52,767 bases of DNA, from positions 1 to 52,767 of the forward strand of contig JBAZOY010000008.1 in the NCBI GenBank assembly GCA_041648505.1, read 5' to 3'. Under the pieces are notes generated by a model that did no database searches, was not told the origin of the DNA, and was given only the letters and a program-made list of their open reading frames with translations. Position numbers and translations under genes: made by a program. Source of the stretch: JBAZOY01 sp041648505. GTDB taxonomy: Bacteria > Desulfobacterota > Syntrophia > Syntrophales > CG2-30-49-12. Within the stretch, counting starts at the first letter, position 1; every line of letters begins with the position of its first letter. Shown piece by piece: positions 1-8,248 of the stretch.

Positions 1-441
1 TCCATGAACACCTCCGTATCTATTTTGGTGTTCACAGAATTACGTGATAGCTATTCGATTGTCAGAGAACTTTGTTTGCTATGTGCTGGCACATTTTTCC
101 GTTATCGATGTCCTGGCACTCAACAGGTAAGATACGATAATAAACCCGTTCCTGCAAATCTGGATAGAACAGATAGAACTTTATCCGTGACGCTGGTAGT
201 GAATTTTTAGTTTCTTCCGGAAGTTTAAGAAAGGGTATAATGCTCAATGGATTAAATAACTCCGAGAATTGGAGCAAGGGGAAACTACTACTGCACCTAA
301 GAAGATGAACCCCATGCAATTTCTCATTGACGTTATCAGGGCCGCATTATGAATAATCGAGAGCAACGAAAACCCTTGAGGATTAAACCCTCAAGGAAGT
401 TTACAGAGGGTGGTTGAACAGTAGTACTCTTGGTTGGTTAC
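1..441. other. left-edge region without a convincing gene
   Basis: No reading frame here has a good start, a ribosome binding site and recognisable protein sequence. A short plus-strand open stretch ends at a stop at 350-352 and its last codons read APKKMNPMQFLIDVIRAAL. That looks protein-like and could be the decayed end of a phage or mobile-element gene, but it is about 30 codons long with a stop just upstream. A hairpin at 369-396 probably terminates the minus-strand unit that ends at 442. Confidence 0.5.
369..396 (-). terminator. probable rho-independent terminator
   Basis: Read on the minus strand, an 8-bp perfect stem (CCTTGAGG / CCTCAAGG, 7-nt loop) is followed by GTTTTC. It lies about 45 bases past the stop of the zinc-ribbon gene and is the natural end of that two-gene transcript. 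The T-run is short, so efficiency may be modest. Confidence 0.55.
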
Positions 442-708
442 TTATTTGATGATATCGTTTTTTAGAGCGTCATAAGACCACACGGGAACGGGACCTGAAT
501 CACCTGTCGCGGGATTGTACCGGTGCCGATAAGATGCGTGAATATTATTTTTTTCCATCATCCATTCCCAACCGCGGACAAAGTAAGGGCAATCATCATT
601 GAAACATACGTATTGAAACTCGGTATCCCATGTAGAATCCGGCGGTGTTCTCCATTTGCACATCTTTTCCCCGCAATGCGGACACACAGGTGTTTCGTTT
701 TCCGGCAT
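442..708 (-). CDS. small zinc-ribbon protein of unknown function
   Basis: An 88-residue protein with CPHCGEKM near the N-terminus and CFNDDCPYF about 30 residues later, so four cysteines that can form a zinc ribbon. Aromatic residues and acids lie around the second pair, and there is no signal peptide or membrane segment. The ATG at 708 is chosen because AAAGGAAG sits just upstream at good spacing; the same frame extends to a TTG at 750, but that would overlap the upstream gene. With this start the gap to the upstream gene is 13 bases, so the two are almost certainly co-transcribed. The fold resembles Ogr/Delta-like zinc fingers, but similarity is limited to the cysteine pattern and no function is assigned. 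Confidence 0.75.
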   Translation of the reverse strand: MPENETPVCPHCGEKMCKWRTPPDSTWDTEFQYVCFNDDCPYFVRGWEWMMEKNNIHASYRHRYNPATGDSGPVPVWSYDALKNDIIK

Positions 709-721
709 TTCTGGCTTCCTT

Positions 722-1036
722 TTATCTGTTTTTTGAAAAGGTGGCGGCAAATTGTTTCATTGTGTCTTTCAGAATCTCATCCGGTTTTGGTATATGTTCT
801 CCGAAGATCTGTCCGATCTTATCAAAGTCAACTCCTTCCTTTTCATGCTGGGCAAGATATTCAGATTTGGCATCGGCCGGCAATGCGGCAACCATATTTT
901 TCCCCAGCATATTCTCAAATAGCCGATACATGTCTTCGATCATTTTTGATAAGCCTTCTGATGACAGTTTGAGATCCTTCTGCTGTATCAGTGAGTTGAA
1001 AAAATTAAGAATATAAGGGTTCCGTAAATCTTCCAT
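722..1036 (-). CDS. hypothetical small helical protein, partner of the zinc-ribbon gene
   Basis: A 104-residue soluble protein with a good start (AAAGGA eight bases before the ATG). It is predicted by eye to be mostly alpha-helical and rich in Lys, Glu, Asp and Phe/Met. I do not recognise the family. There are no cysteines and no membrane segment. It starts a two-gene operon with the zinc-ribbon protein 13 bases downstream, and a sigma-70-like promoter lies about 230 bases upstream. Fixed pairing with a zinc-ribbon protein would suggest a small complex, but that is inference from spacing only. Confidence 0.7.
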   Translation of the reverse strand: MEDLRNPYILNFFNSLIQQKDLKLSSEGLSKMIEDMYRLFENMLGKNMVAALPADAKSEYLAQHEKEGVDFDKIGQIFGEHIPKPDEILKDTMKQFAATFSKNR

Positions 1037-1578
1037 GTTTGTTCCTTTCTTGGGTTAAATCCCTTTAATATTTACACTTCAACAAGATAACAGCTTGCTC
1101 AGGTTATCATTTGTGTTGTCCCGCCGATTTTTATTTAAGCCAGCTTCACTTCAGGCAAAGATTAGAAGAAGTTATTGCGATCTAGGGATTGATAGATCAG
1201 GCTTTGATCACGGGGGTAAGAGTTACCTTTTAAATAGATATTTTTTAATTTAACTTTACCTCGTTAGTTTAAATTTATTTTGTGGGGTTGTCAAGTTTTT
1301 AGTCGAAATTTTCATGACTTCCATTCGAGCACTTATCTGTTGCTTATTTTCCGGCATCTCGCTTGTTTATTCACCTCAATATATCCTACATAATAGCATT
1401 ATTGAAGGCAATCTATTTTCGACACCTTTTTAAATATGATGTGATGTTGACAACGCAAAAAATTCTCCCATATTTGATGAGGCTATAGAAGGCTGCATAT
1501 AAAGACATGTATCATGATGCAAAAATGATATGGAAAAGGAGAGAGATGAAAAAATAATGTGAAATATACGCTAAAGTG
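1037..1578. other. intergenic region, 542 bases
   Basis: Holds the minus-strand promoter at 1266-1294 and probably the 3' end of the thyX-like transcript. No gene, RNA or clear terminator was seen. The 1380-1560 part is AT-rich and featureless to me. Confidence 0.5.
1266..1294 (-). promoter_or_regulatory. sigma-70-like promoter for the 442-1036 unit
   Basis: On the minus strand TTGACA (1289-1294) and TAAACT (1266-1271) are separated by exactly 17 bases. The -35 box is perfect and the -10 box good. The predicted transcript would have a 5' leader of about 220 bases before the ATG at 1036. Confidence 0.45.
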
Positions 1579-3084
1579 TTAGTTGCTTCCCTCGGGAAAC
1601 AACCTCTCATATAGGGACGAGAAATTATCTTTTCCTGTGGCAAGCATCAGGGTGAGAGGCATAGCTTCTTTTCCCAAGTCAAGCATCTTTTGAGCTGTCT
1701 GTCGGATATCCCACTGGGCATGACGATCTGCCCGGATACGGGCAATGTGGTAAAGCTCCCTTGCATTGATCTTCATGATAATCCGCTTTCGATGGGCGTT
1801 AGTGAGGATATAGCCTGCCGCAAGAGGTACGACTTTTTTGATATGATTGTACATTTCCTCGGTACGATGGATGATCTCCATGAATTTCTTCTCCATACCT
1901 GTTTCGGATATAGACTGTGGGATGGTTACGCCGAATGTTGGATCATAACTCTGGCATGTGATTGTAGCCATGCGGTGTCTCTTCAACTGGGCAAAACAAC
2001 TTGCACTGACGGTAAGTTCAAACTGAAGGTCCGCATTTTCAAATTCTCTCAATGTGGAATCATAGGACTTCATATAACGGAAAGCTGTTTTTATGTAATT
2101 TTTCTTGTCCTCGCTATCCATAAGAGAAACGATATCAAGACACCCCGCCATGGGGATGTTTGTTGATGAGTGGATCAGTGAAGCTATTATTCTGTTGTCG
2201 GCATCAGGTGTGGCATAAAGAAGAACTGCCCCATCATTTTGGGACGGTAGACTTTCTCCTTGCTTTTCCCTATATTTTGCAACCAGGGCATCTGTTTTTT
2301 CTTTTAAGGCAATTCTTGTCATGCGATCATAAGAGGTGGCCTCAGTATATCTGATAAGGGATGGAGCAACATCCTTAGTTGCCTCATAAAGCTTACGGCT
2401 GAATTCTCCTGCCTCGGTAAGTGGTTGCGCGGCCAGACGTCTGAGCATAAGTTCCAGATTTCTGGCACTTAATGTCATGCCGAGCTGGGTCCTGGTAGCG
2501 AGGGAAACGATATACCTCGCATCTTCCTTGGCCCACCCTTCAAGAGTAGAATGATTTGCCGGATTCAGGGCAAGTTCTTCGTATTTTTCAAAGATATGTA
2601 GCTTCAAAATATCATACAAATCACGGTAAAATCGGTTCTGATCGCTGATGATCCTGCTAAATTCCTCCTCAAAGCCTGCCTGTCTGATCTCTTCAGGAAT
2701 GACAAAACCTGTCTTGTCGGAAGAAGGATCGGCTTTCAGCAGGATGTACCGCTGAGATTTTTCTGTATATGAGCAGAGGCGGAATTTTTCAATCTCCTCG
2801 ACGATAAAACGGGAAACACCCAGAACATCTATATTGAAAATAGCATGTTCAGCGATGGAACTGTGTCCCATCTCAAATACTATATTACGGTTGGATTGTC
2901 TTGCCTTTTCCACTTCGGTCAGGGCGATGGCGCGAAGTTCATCGACCGGCCGTGGATCTCTGCTGATCCTGGCATAGGCGGCGGAGATAGTCTCAGGCGT
3001 GAGGTTTTCCACTTCGGGATGAGCTGCCTTAAAGGTACGGACTGTTTCGTGGTCGAGATTGTATCCGGCAAGAATGACCTTCAT
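1579..3084 (-). CDS. tandem (two-domain) ThyX-like FAD-dependent thymidylate synthase homologue
   Basis: At 501 residues this is about twice the length of a normal ThyX (around 220-250), and it appears to hold two ThyX-like halves. ThyX makes dTMP from dUMP with FAD and methylene-tetrahydrofolate; the family signature is RHRxxSxNExSxRY. The N-terminal half has EKFRLCSYTEKSQRY (about residues 100-114), keeping S, E, S, R and Y but with KF in place of RH. The C-terminal half has LKRHRMATITCQSYDP, keeping RHR but losing the later residues. The early stretch MGHSSIAEHAIF also fits ThyX. The start has a strong site (AAAAGGAGG). murI lies 21 bases upstream, so co-transcription is likely. Whether this is the cell's thymidylate synthase or a derived enzyme cannot be decided here. 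Confidence 0.8.
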   Translation of the reverse strand: MKVILAGYNLDHETVRTFKAAHPEVENLTPETISAAYARISRDPRPVDELRAIALTEVEKARQSNRNIVFEMGHSSIAEHAIFNIDVLGVSRFIVEEIEKFRLCSYTEKSQRYILLKADPSSDKTGFVIPEEIRQAGFEEEFSRIISDQNRFYRDLYDILKLHIFEKYEELALNPANHSTLEGWAKEDARYIVSLATRTQLGMTLSARNLELMLRRLAAQPLTEAGEFSRKLYEATKDVAPSLIRYTEATSYDRMTRIALKEKTDALVAKYREKQGESLPSQNDGAVLLYATPDADNRIIASLIHSSTNIPMAGCLDIVSLMDSEDKKNYIKTAFRYMKSYDSTLREFENADLQFELTVSASCFAQLKRHRMATITCQSYDPTFGVTIPQSISETGMEKKFMEIIHRTEEMYNHIKKVVPLAAGYILTNAHRKRIIMKINARELYHIARIRADRHAQWDIRQTAQKMLDLGKEAMPLTLMLATGKDNFSSLYERLFPEGSN

Positions 3085-3105
3085 AGCTACTTCCTCCTTT
3101 TCTTT

Positions 3106-3915
3106 TTACCATTTTATAAGGTGTATAGGAAAAAGCTTTCGCCCAAGGAAACGTTCACCGATCTCCTGGAACCGGGAGGGAACATCGGTAACATAAAACT
3201 TATAGTCCGGTAATACCTGCCCCGGATTAGAGAGTTCCTTTTTTTTCAGGAGATCTACCGTCATATCTGCCATAGCCTCAGCAGAATCTACCAGTGAAAT
3301 CTCTTTTCCCACCACCTCCTGCAGGGAACCCTTGATCAGGGGATAGTGGGTGCATCCGAGGACCAGGGTATCAATAATATTATCTGCCAGCAGGGGTCTT
3401 AAATATTCCTCGGCAGTGAGGAGGGTGACAGGATGATCCAGCCATCCCTCTTCAACCAGGGGCACAAATAAGGGGCAGGCCCGGGAAGTAATTCGTATAC
3501 ATGGATCGTACCGGTGGATGGCTCGTTCATAGGCATTACTGCTGATTGTTGCCGGGGTACCGATTACACCAACATTTTTTGTACGCGTTTGAGCAACGGC
3601 GCTACGGGCACCCGCATCAATAACCTCTAAAACAGGGACAGATGAAAGAGCTTCAACTGCATGATAGGCGACTGCTGCCATTGTATTGCAGGCAATAATC
3701 AGCAGTTTCACATCCTGCTGCAACAGAAATTCCGTGATCTGCACGGCAAAATGTGTAATCGTTTCCACGGATTTCACACCGTAGGGGACACGGGCCGTGT
3801 CACCAAAATAAATAATGTCCTCAAAAGGGAGCCTTTCCATAAGGGCTTGAACAACAGTAAGCCCACCGACACCGGAATCAAACACACCGATTGGCCGGCG
3901 GGGGTTGGTCTGCAT
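3106..3915 (-). CDS. murI: glutamate racemase
   Basis: Interconverts L- and D-glutamate to supply D-Glu for peptidoglycan in the cytoplasm. At 269 residues it has the normal length. The N-terminal GVFDSGVGGLTV carries the conserved Asp13-Ser14, ACNTMAA carries the first catalytic cysteine (C76) and LGCTHYPLI the second (C188), so both acid/base cysteines are present. The ATG follows AAAGGATGG at good spacing. It lies 21 bases upstream of the thyX-like gene and 86 bases downstream of ade, all on the same strand. Confidence 0.95.
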   Translation of the reverse strand: MQTNPRRPIGVFDSGVGGLTVVQALMERLPFEDIIYFGDTARVPYGVKSVETITHFAVQITEFLLQQDVKLLIIACNTMAAVAYHAVEALSSVPVLEVIDAGARSAVAQTRTKNVGVIGTPATISSNAYERAIHRYDPCIRITSRACPLFVPLVEEGWLDHPVTLLTAEEYLRPLLADNIIDTLVLGCTHYPLIKGSLQEVVGKEISLVDSAEAMADMTVDLLKKKELSNPGQVLPDYKFYVTDVPSRFQEIGERFLGRKLFPIHLIKW

Positions 3916-4001
3916 AGTATTCCATCCTTTATTTGCCGGTCAATTGTGTAACGTGTAGCCGTGCAAGTTATACGATTTCACGTTCTTTGCGTAATCTTTA
4001 A

Positions 4002-5648
4002 TCATTCCATACCTTCTTGAAAGATATTCATAAAAGCAAATTTCTCCCCGTCAAATAATCCCCTGTCGCTTAACTTTATACTGGGAATAACAAGTAGTGC
4101 CATGAATGACAGGGACATGAAGGGGGCGTCTAATCTAGAACCAAAGGCACGGGCTGTGCTGTCCATGAGAGCGTATTTTTCTGCCACTGTGGGATAATCT
4201 TCGTTGCTCATGAGACCTGCTATTGGGAGGGGAAGGAATATTTCTCTATTTTTCGATACAGCGCTCAGACCGCCTTTATTTTCGATTATTAGATTGACAG
4301 CCCGGCAGATGTCTTCATCAGTAACCCCTGTGGCGATAATGTTATGTGAATCGTGAGCGACACTCGCGGCTATGGCCCCTTTTTTCAGCCCGAAATTTTT
4401 GACGAAACCTATGGCTACCTTCGCTTCCCGGTAGCGGTTTACTACCACAATCTTCAAGATGTCTCTCTCCGGATCAGATACCACATTACCCCCCACTATT
4501 TTGGGGGGGACAACCAGTTTCTTTGTTATCAACTGACCGGAGATAGCCTCAATCACGGCTATATTACCACTTTTATAGGGTAGGGTAAAGTCTCCGAGTT
4601 TCCTTTTGCTTACATTGAAATTATTCACTATTTCTGTCGGTGTTTTCGTTATGAGTGATCTGCCTTCCTCCGCCACAGTCTCGCCATTAATAACTGTCTT
4701 TAATATATTCAGATTATTAAGATCATCTACCACAAGAAAATCGGCATAATCCCCATGGCGGAGCATTCCTACATCTAATCCGTAATGTAAAACAGGATTG
4801 ATGCAGGCAACCTTAAGGACCTTCATCAAATCGATACCACACTCCAACGACCTCTTAACAAGATTGTTTATGTGTCCTCTTATCAGTTCATCCGGATGCT
4901 TGTCATCACTACAAAACATGCAGCTTTCATCATGATTTTTTAGGAGAGGTATTAGTTCGTCGAGATTTTCAGCTGCCGAACCTTCTCTGATTATGATCTT
5001 CATACCAATCTTTATCTTTTCCCGTGCTTCTTTACGGGTAAAACACTCGTGGTCTGTGGAAATCCCCGCACTTGCATATTTCCCCAGGTCTTTCCCCGTG
5101 AGACCTGGGGCATGGCCATCTATCAATTTTCTGTATTTTTTAGCAATGCTGATCTTTGCATAGATATCAGGGGCGCCGCTTATCACGGCGGGGAAGTTCA
5201 TAATCTCGGAAAGGTATTTTATTTCAGCCATTTTCAGCAGTTCTTCCACATGTTCAGGACCTATGACTGCCCCGTTTGTCTCGAAAGGAGATGCCGGAAC
5301 GCAGGAAGGAGCCCCGAAGAAGAACTTCAGAGGCACTGTTTTCGCGTTTTCTATCATGTAATTGACTCCCTCCATACCCAGGACATTGGCTATTTCATGG
5401 GGATCGGAGACGACGGCCACCGTTCCATGAACAGCCGCCACCCTGGCAAATTCCGAGGGAGGTAACATTGAACTCTCGATATGGACATGCGCATCAACAA
5501 AACCGGGGATAATATATGTTTCCTGCTTTTTGGTTTCCCTTGTGATATCCGTTATTTTACCGTTGGCGATCTTCAGTTTCCCCGGATATATTTCGGAATT
5601 TAAGACATCAACAATGTTGCCGGAGACTGTTTTCATTTCCTCTTCCAT
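4002..5648 (-). CDS. ade: adenine deaminase
   Basis: An amidohydrolase that converts adenine to hypoxanthine and ammonia in purine salvage. It carries the metal-binding GFVDAHVHIESS of the family, the typical SDPHEIANVLG stretch, and the C-terminal region with ASVAHDSHNIIATG. Its length of about 549 residues is normal for Ade. The frame begins at a TTG at 5654; the ATG at 5648 is used here. A third option, the ATG at 5636, has GGAAG five bases upstream and would start the protein at the family-typical MKTVSGNIVDVL. It is first in a likely ade-murI-thyX-like series and has no other salvage genes beside it. Confidence 0.93.
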   Translation of the reverse strand: MEEEMKTVSGNIVDVLNSEIYPGKLKIANGKITDITRETKKQETYIIPGFVDAHVHIESSMLPPSEFARVAAVHGTVAVVSDPHEIANVLGMEGVNYMIENAKTVPLKFFFGAPSCVPASPFETNGAVIGPEHVEELLKMAEIKYLSEIMNFPAVISGAPDIYAKISIAKKYRKLIDGHAPGLTGKDLGKYASAGISTDHECFTRKEAREKIKIGMKIIIREGSAAENLDELIPLLKNHDESCMFCSDDKHPDELIRGHINNLVKRSLECGIDLMKVLKVACINPVLHYGLDVGMLRHGDYADFLVVDDLNNLNILKTVINGETVAEEGRSLITKTPTEIVNNFNVSKRKLGDFTLPYKSGNIAVIEAISGQLITKKLVVPPKIVGGNVVSDPERDILKIVVVNRYREAKVAIGFVKNFGLKKGAIAASVAHDSHNIIATGVTDEDICRAVNLIIENKGGLSAVSKNREIFLPLPIAGLMSNEDYPTVAEKYALMDSTARAFGSRLDAPFMSLSFMALLVIPSIKLSDRGLFDGEKFAFMNIFQEGME

Positions 5649-5709
5649 AACCAATAATCGTACATTGTATTAATAAATTCGAAATCCGAATATTTAAATT
5701 CTGGACAAG

Positions 5710-5763
5710 TTCAAAACTATAAACCCGCTATGTTCATTCTTAGCCCGCCTGTGCTGTTTTGAA
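5710..5763. repeat. 8-bp inverted repeat between ade and the flavoprotein gene
   Basis: TTCAAAAC and GTTTTGAA flank 38 bases. There is no T-run, so it is a poor terminator candidate; it may be a protein site or chance. Confidence 0.25.
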
Positions 5764-5766
5764 TAT

Positions 5767-6666
5767 TTAATATTTTTCAGGATTTATAATTTGTGAATCT
5801 GCTATCTTCATTGCTGCCATGATCCCATTACCTACGGCAATTGTAGTTTGTCTGTATCTGTCATTTTTTACATCTCCGACAAAGTAGAGGGCTGAACTAC
5901 TTTCTCTTCTATAGGTATTATCCTTTAACTTTTCTGATAAAAAATCCAGTTGTGGTGTCCTGCCGATCGCAAATATAAGATAATGAGCGTTTATTTTTGA
6001 TATTCCCCCAGGACTGGAGCATTCAAGGAGCATTTCAGAGGAAGATACATCTGTAACCCTGAGAATTGTAATATCTTCCATATATTTAATTGAGGACGTT
6101 GTCTTTACCCGTTTCTTTAATAGAGGGAGACACTTTGTCGTCTTTCCCCGGTTAAGGATGACAACTTCATTATTTTTACCGAGATTCAAAGCGTAGTCAA
6201 AGGCGGCATCTCCCGCTCCTACAACGACAACCTTCTTTCCCTTTACGTTGCGGATAGGGTAAACCTCATAAAAAACCTTATCTTTCTTAATCTTTTCAGG
6301 CAATTCAAGATCTAAAGGGTTTTTCGGTTTTGTTCCCGAGGCAACAACTACAATGCGTGAATAATATACTTTTGCATTTGTTTTGACGATGAACAGGTCC
6401 TGATTAAAGTCGAGCCGTGTCACCTCTCCATATGTAACCTTAACGGAGTTTTCTGCTAACTGTTTTTCAAAGAGATTCACGAGTTCAACGCCTGATATGC
6501 CCTTGGGGAAGCCTGGATAGTTCTCTACCAGATTGGCATTTCTTAAAAGACCACCCGTTTCACTTTTCTCCAGGAGAAGAGCAACAATACCGTAACGTTT
6601 CAGTTGAATCGCTGTTGCGATTCCGGCAGGGCCCGCACCAATGATAATGACATTTTCAGTTCGCAT
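5767..6666 (-). CDS. thioredoxin-reductase-like NAD(P)/FAD oxidoreductase without redox CxxC
   Basis: A 299-residue flavoprotein with the two-dinucleotide-domain plan of TrxB. The FAD motif VIIIGAGPAGIATA is at the N-terminus, a second Rossmann motif VVVVGAGDAAFDYA lies in the middle, and FVGDVKNDRYRQTT near the end is the FAD-contacting segment. The CxxC pair that thioredoxin reductases carry in the NADPH domain is absent, so it may reduce ferredoxin or another acceptor, as in the YumC-type ferredoxin reductases. The ATG at 6666 starts right at MRTENVIIIGAG; the frame extends further upstream but without family sequence. It overlaps the stop of the isochorismatase-fold gene by 11 bases, implying coupled translation. 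Confidence 0.85.
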   Translation of the reverse strand: MRTENVIIIGAGPAGIATAIQLKRYGIVALLLEKSETGGLLRNANLVENYPGFPKGISGVELVNLFEKQLAENSVKVTYGEVTRLDFNQDLFIVKTNAKVYYSRIVVVASGTKPKNPLDLELPEKIKKDKVFYEVYPIRNVKGKKVVVVGAGDAAFDYALNLGKNNEVVILNRGKTTKCLPLLKKRVKTTSSIKYMEDITILRVTDVSSSEMLLECSSPGGISKINAHYLIFAIGRTPQLDFLSEKLKDNTYRRESSSALYFVGDVKNDRYRQTTIAVGNGIMAAMKIADSQIINPEKY

Positions 6667-7306
6667 CTTTTTTACTAAAGGTGGCAAGTATTTCTTCAAC
6701 GAGCATCGGAGTGGCAAAGCCGTGGGAAAGGTTCAAAAGCGTTGCCAGATGAAACTTTTCATTGTAGGAAGCATTCCCGTCAATAGTGAAAAAAACCTCA
6801 AATCCCCTGACAAATGCGGAACGTGCCGTAGTTTCACAACAGAGATGGGTCATTACTCCGCATATCACTACCTGAGAAACCTCTTTCTCTTGAAGAATCT
6901 CTGTCAGTGGGGTTTCAAAAAAGGCATCACACTGCCCCTTTTTTAGAACTATGCCACTCGCGAGATTCAACCCATCTATTATTTCACTAAGCGGGTCTTC
7001 TTCCCTTATCAAATCTTTCCACCACTTTTTCATCATCCCTGCATTTTGAGGAGTATTGAGATGACGGGTGAAGATTACGGGCAGATGTTGTGCCGCATAT
7101 GCTTCTGTCAGTTCTACAATTGCAGGAATTATCGCCTGAGCACTGGGAATAAAGGCATGGGATGAGGGACTCAAAAAATATTTCTGCATATCCACGATCA
7201 GTAATGCCGACAGTTCCGGTACAAAAGCAGTCTCACGCCTTTTTATGGAGGAAAGCATTGTTCTTGCTTTTTCGTTAATAGAGCCTCTAGAAAAATATTG
7301 TTCTTT
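6656..7306 (-). CDS. isochorismatase-family cysteine hydrolase
   Basis: About 216 residues with the fold signature of the family: ALLIVDMQKYF (catalytic Asp), a TRHLNTP segment, and VICGVMTHLCCETTAR, which holds the catalytic cysteine region and the usual cis-peptide neighbourhood. Members hydrolyse isochorismate, nicotinamide, N-carbamoyl compounds or similar; the substrate is not predictable here. The ATG at 7306 is preferred over a TTG at 7348 that opens the frame. It is translationally coupled by an 11-base overlap to the downstream flavoprotein, which suggests a shared pathway or at least shared expression. Confidence 0.85.
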   Translation of the reverse strand, partial: KEQYFSRGSINEKARTMLSSIKRRETAFVPELSALLIVDMQKYFLSPSSHAFIPSAQAIIPAIVELTEAYAAQHLPVIFTRHLNTPQNAGMMKKWWKDLIREEDPLSEIIDGLNLASGIVLKKGQCDAFFETPLTEILQEKEVSQVVICGVMTHLCCETTARSAFVRGFEVFFTIDGNASYNEKFHLATLLNLSHGFATPMLVEEILATFSKKDAN

Positions 7307-7776
7307 CATCTTTTTAACAAAATATCCTTGCAATCCCCTGTAAGGCAAGCAGGTATTCGATAACTTTTCTTAAACCGGAATTGGTTCCAGTGCGCTAATA
7401 ATTGCTCTTACAGATTTCAGAGTGATTATGTATAAGAAGATCTGTCATTAGACGTATGATCCTTTAACGGAACCATTGACCAGCATGTCTGGAATATTGA
7501 TAAACTCTTTAAATACAGTAAGTAGTAAATGCGCGGGAATGTTGCCATTCCCTGGGAAGGATATATTTTCTGAAGATCAAAGCAAGGTTGTAAGAGGAGG
7601 CACTACCAGAAGAGACCTTCGCAAAGTGTTCCGGAAATACCTCCTCCTTAACTTCTATTAATCTTTATTTAAAGCTGAGCCAGGACGATGGCAATAATTG
7701 GGTCTTGGGTCAACCTCAGCTTGCATACACACATACCTTTGCCAATCGGGTTCTAAGGCTAGCGTTGTCATAATTA
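7307..7776. other. intergenic region, 470 bases
   Basis: Contains a 61-codon plus-strand open frame (7476-7661) without a ribosome binding site or family resemblance, which I do not annotate. No hairpin with a T-run was found. Confidence 0.4.
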
Positions 7777-8208
7777 TTAGAAAGAGCCAATAACTTTCTT
7801 GGCTTCAGTGATCATCTTCAGAGCTTCAGGTAACTCGACTTCTTTAATCCCTTCCGGCAAGTTTCCTTTGAGCCCCAGTAGTGCAGTCCAGACTGGGCAA
7901 GCAAACATCGGTACACCGGCTTCCTTGGCAGCGGTTATTAATTGCCGGAGATTAATCTGTCTGCCATCGCCTCTACCTCCCTGAGTAGTTAGTCCCACAG
8001 CTGCTGCATTATCGGCCATCTTATATCTCATGACCTGTTCCTTCAGCTCTCGAGGCCAACAAAAGGTTCCACCTGTCATTGCGGCAAGTGCTTCCTCGGT
8101 TATTATCACACCTACATCGGTTCCCGCCTTTTTGGCTTCCATAGCCAAAACCAGATTACCAACGAGAGAATTTGCTAAAGCATCTCTACAAATCAGAATT
8201 AGATCCAT
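7777..8208 (-). CDS. DsrE-fold family protein
   Basis: A 143-residue protein that begins with a beta-strand and a small-residue helix (MDLILICRDALANS) and continues in the alternating pattern of the DsrE/DsrF-like fold. A cysteine sits in TGGTFCWPREL and another in PMFACPVW. DsrE-fold proteins carry sulfur on cysteines or act as small accessory proteins; which applies here is unknown. A strong AAGGAGG precedes the ATG, and the gap to the upstream crotonase gene is 40 bases with no terminator, so it is probably the last gene of that unit. Confidence 0.7.
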   Translation of the reverse strand: MDLILICRDALANSLVGNLVLAMEAKKAGTDVGVIITEEALAAMTGGTFCWPRELKEQVMRYKMADNAAAVGLTTQGGRGDGRQINLRQLITAAKEAGVPMFACPVWTALLGLKGNLPEGIKEVELPEALKMITEAKKVIGSF

Positions 8209-8248
8209 TCTTCCCTCCTTCTTATGTATTTTTTCAAGTTATATACTA

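Noticed and set aside
260..352. Short plus-strand frame ending MNPMQFLIDVIRAAL, perhaps the end of a phage gene
   Set aside because: Only about 30 codons after an in-frame stop, no second feature to support it; noted in the left-edge entry only.
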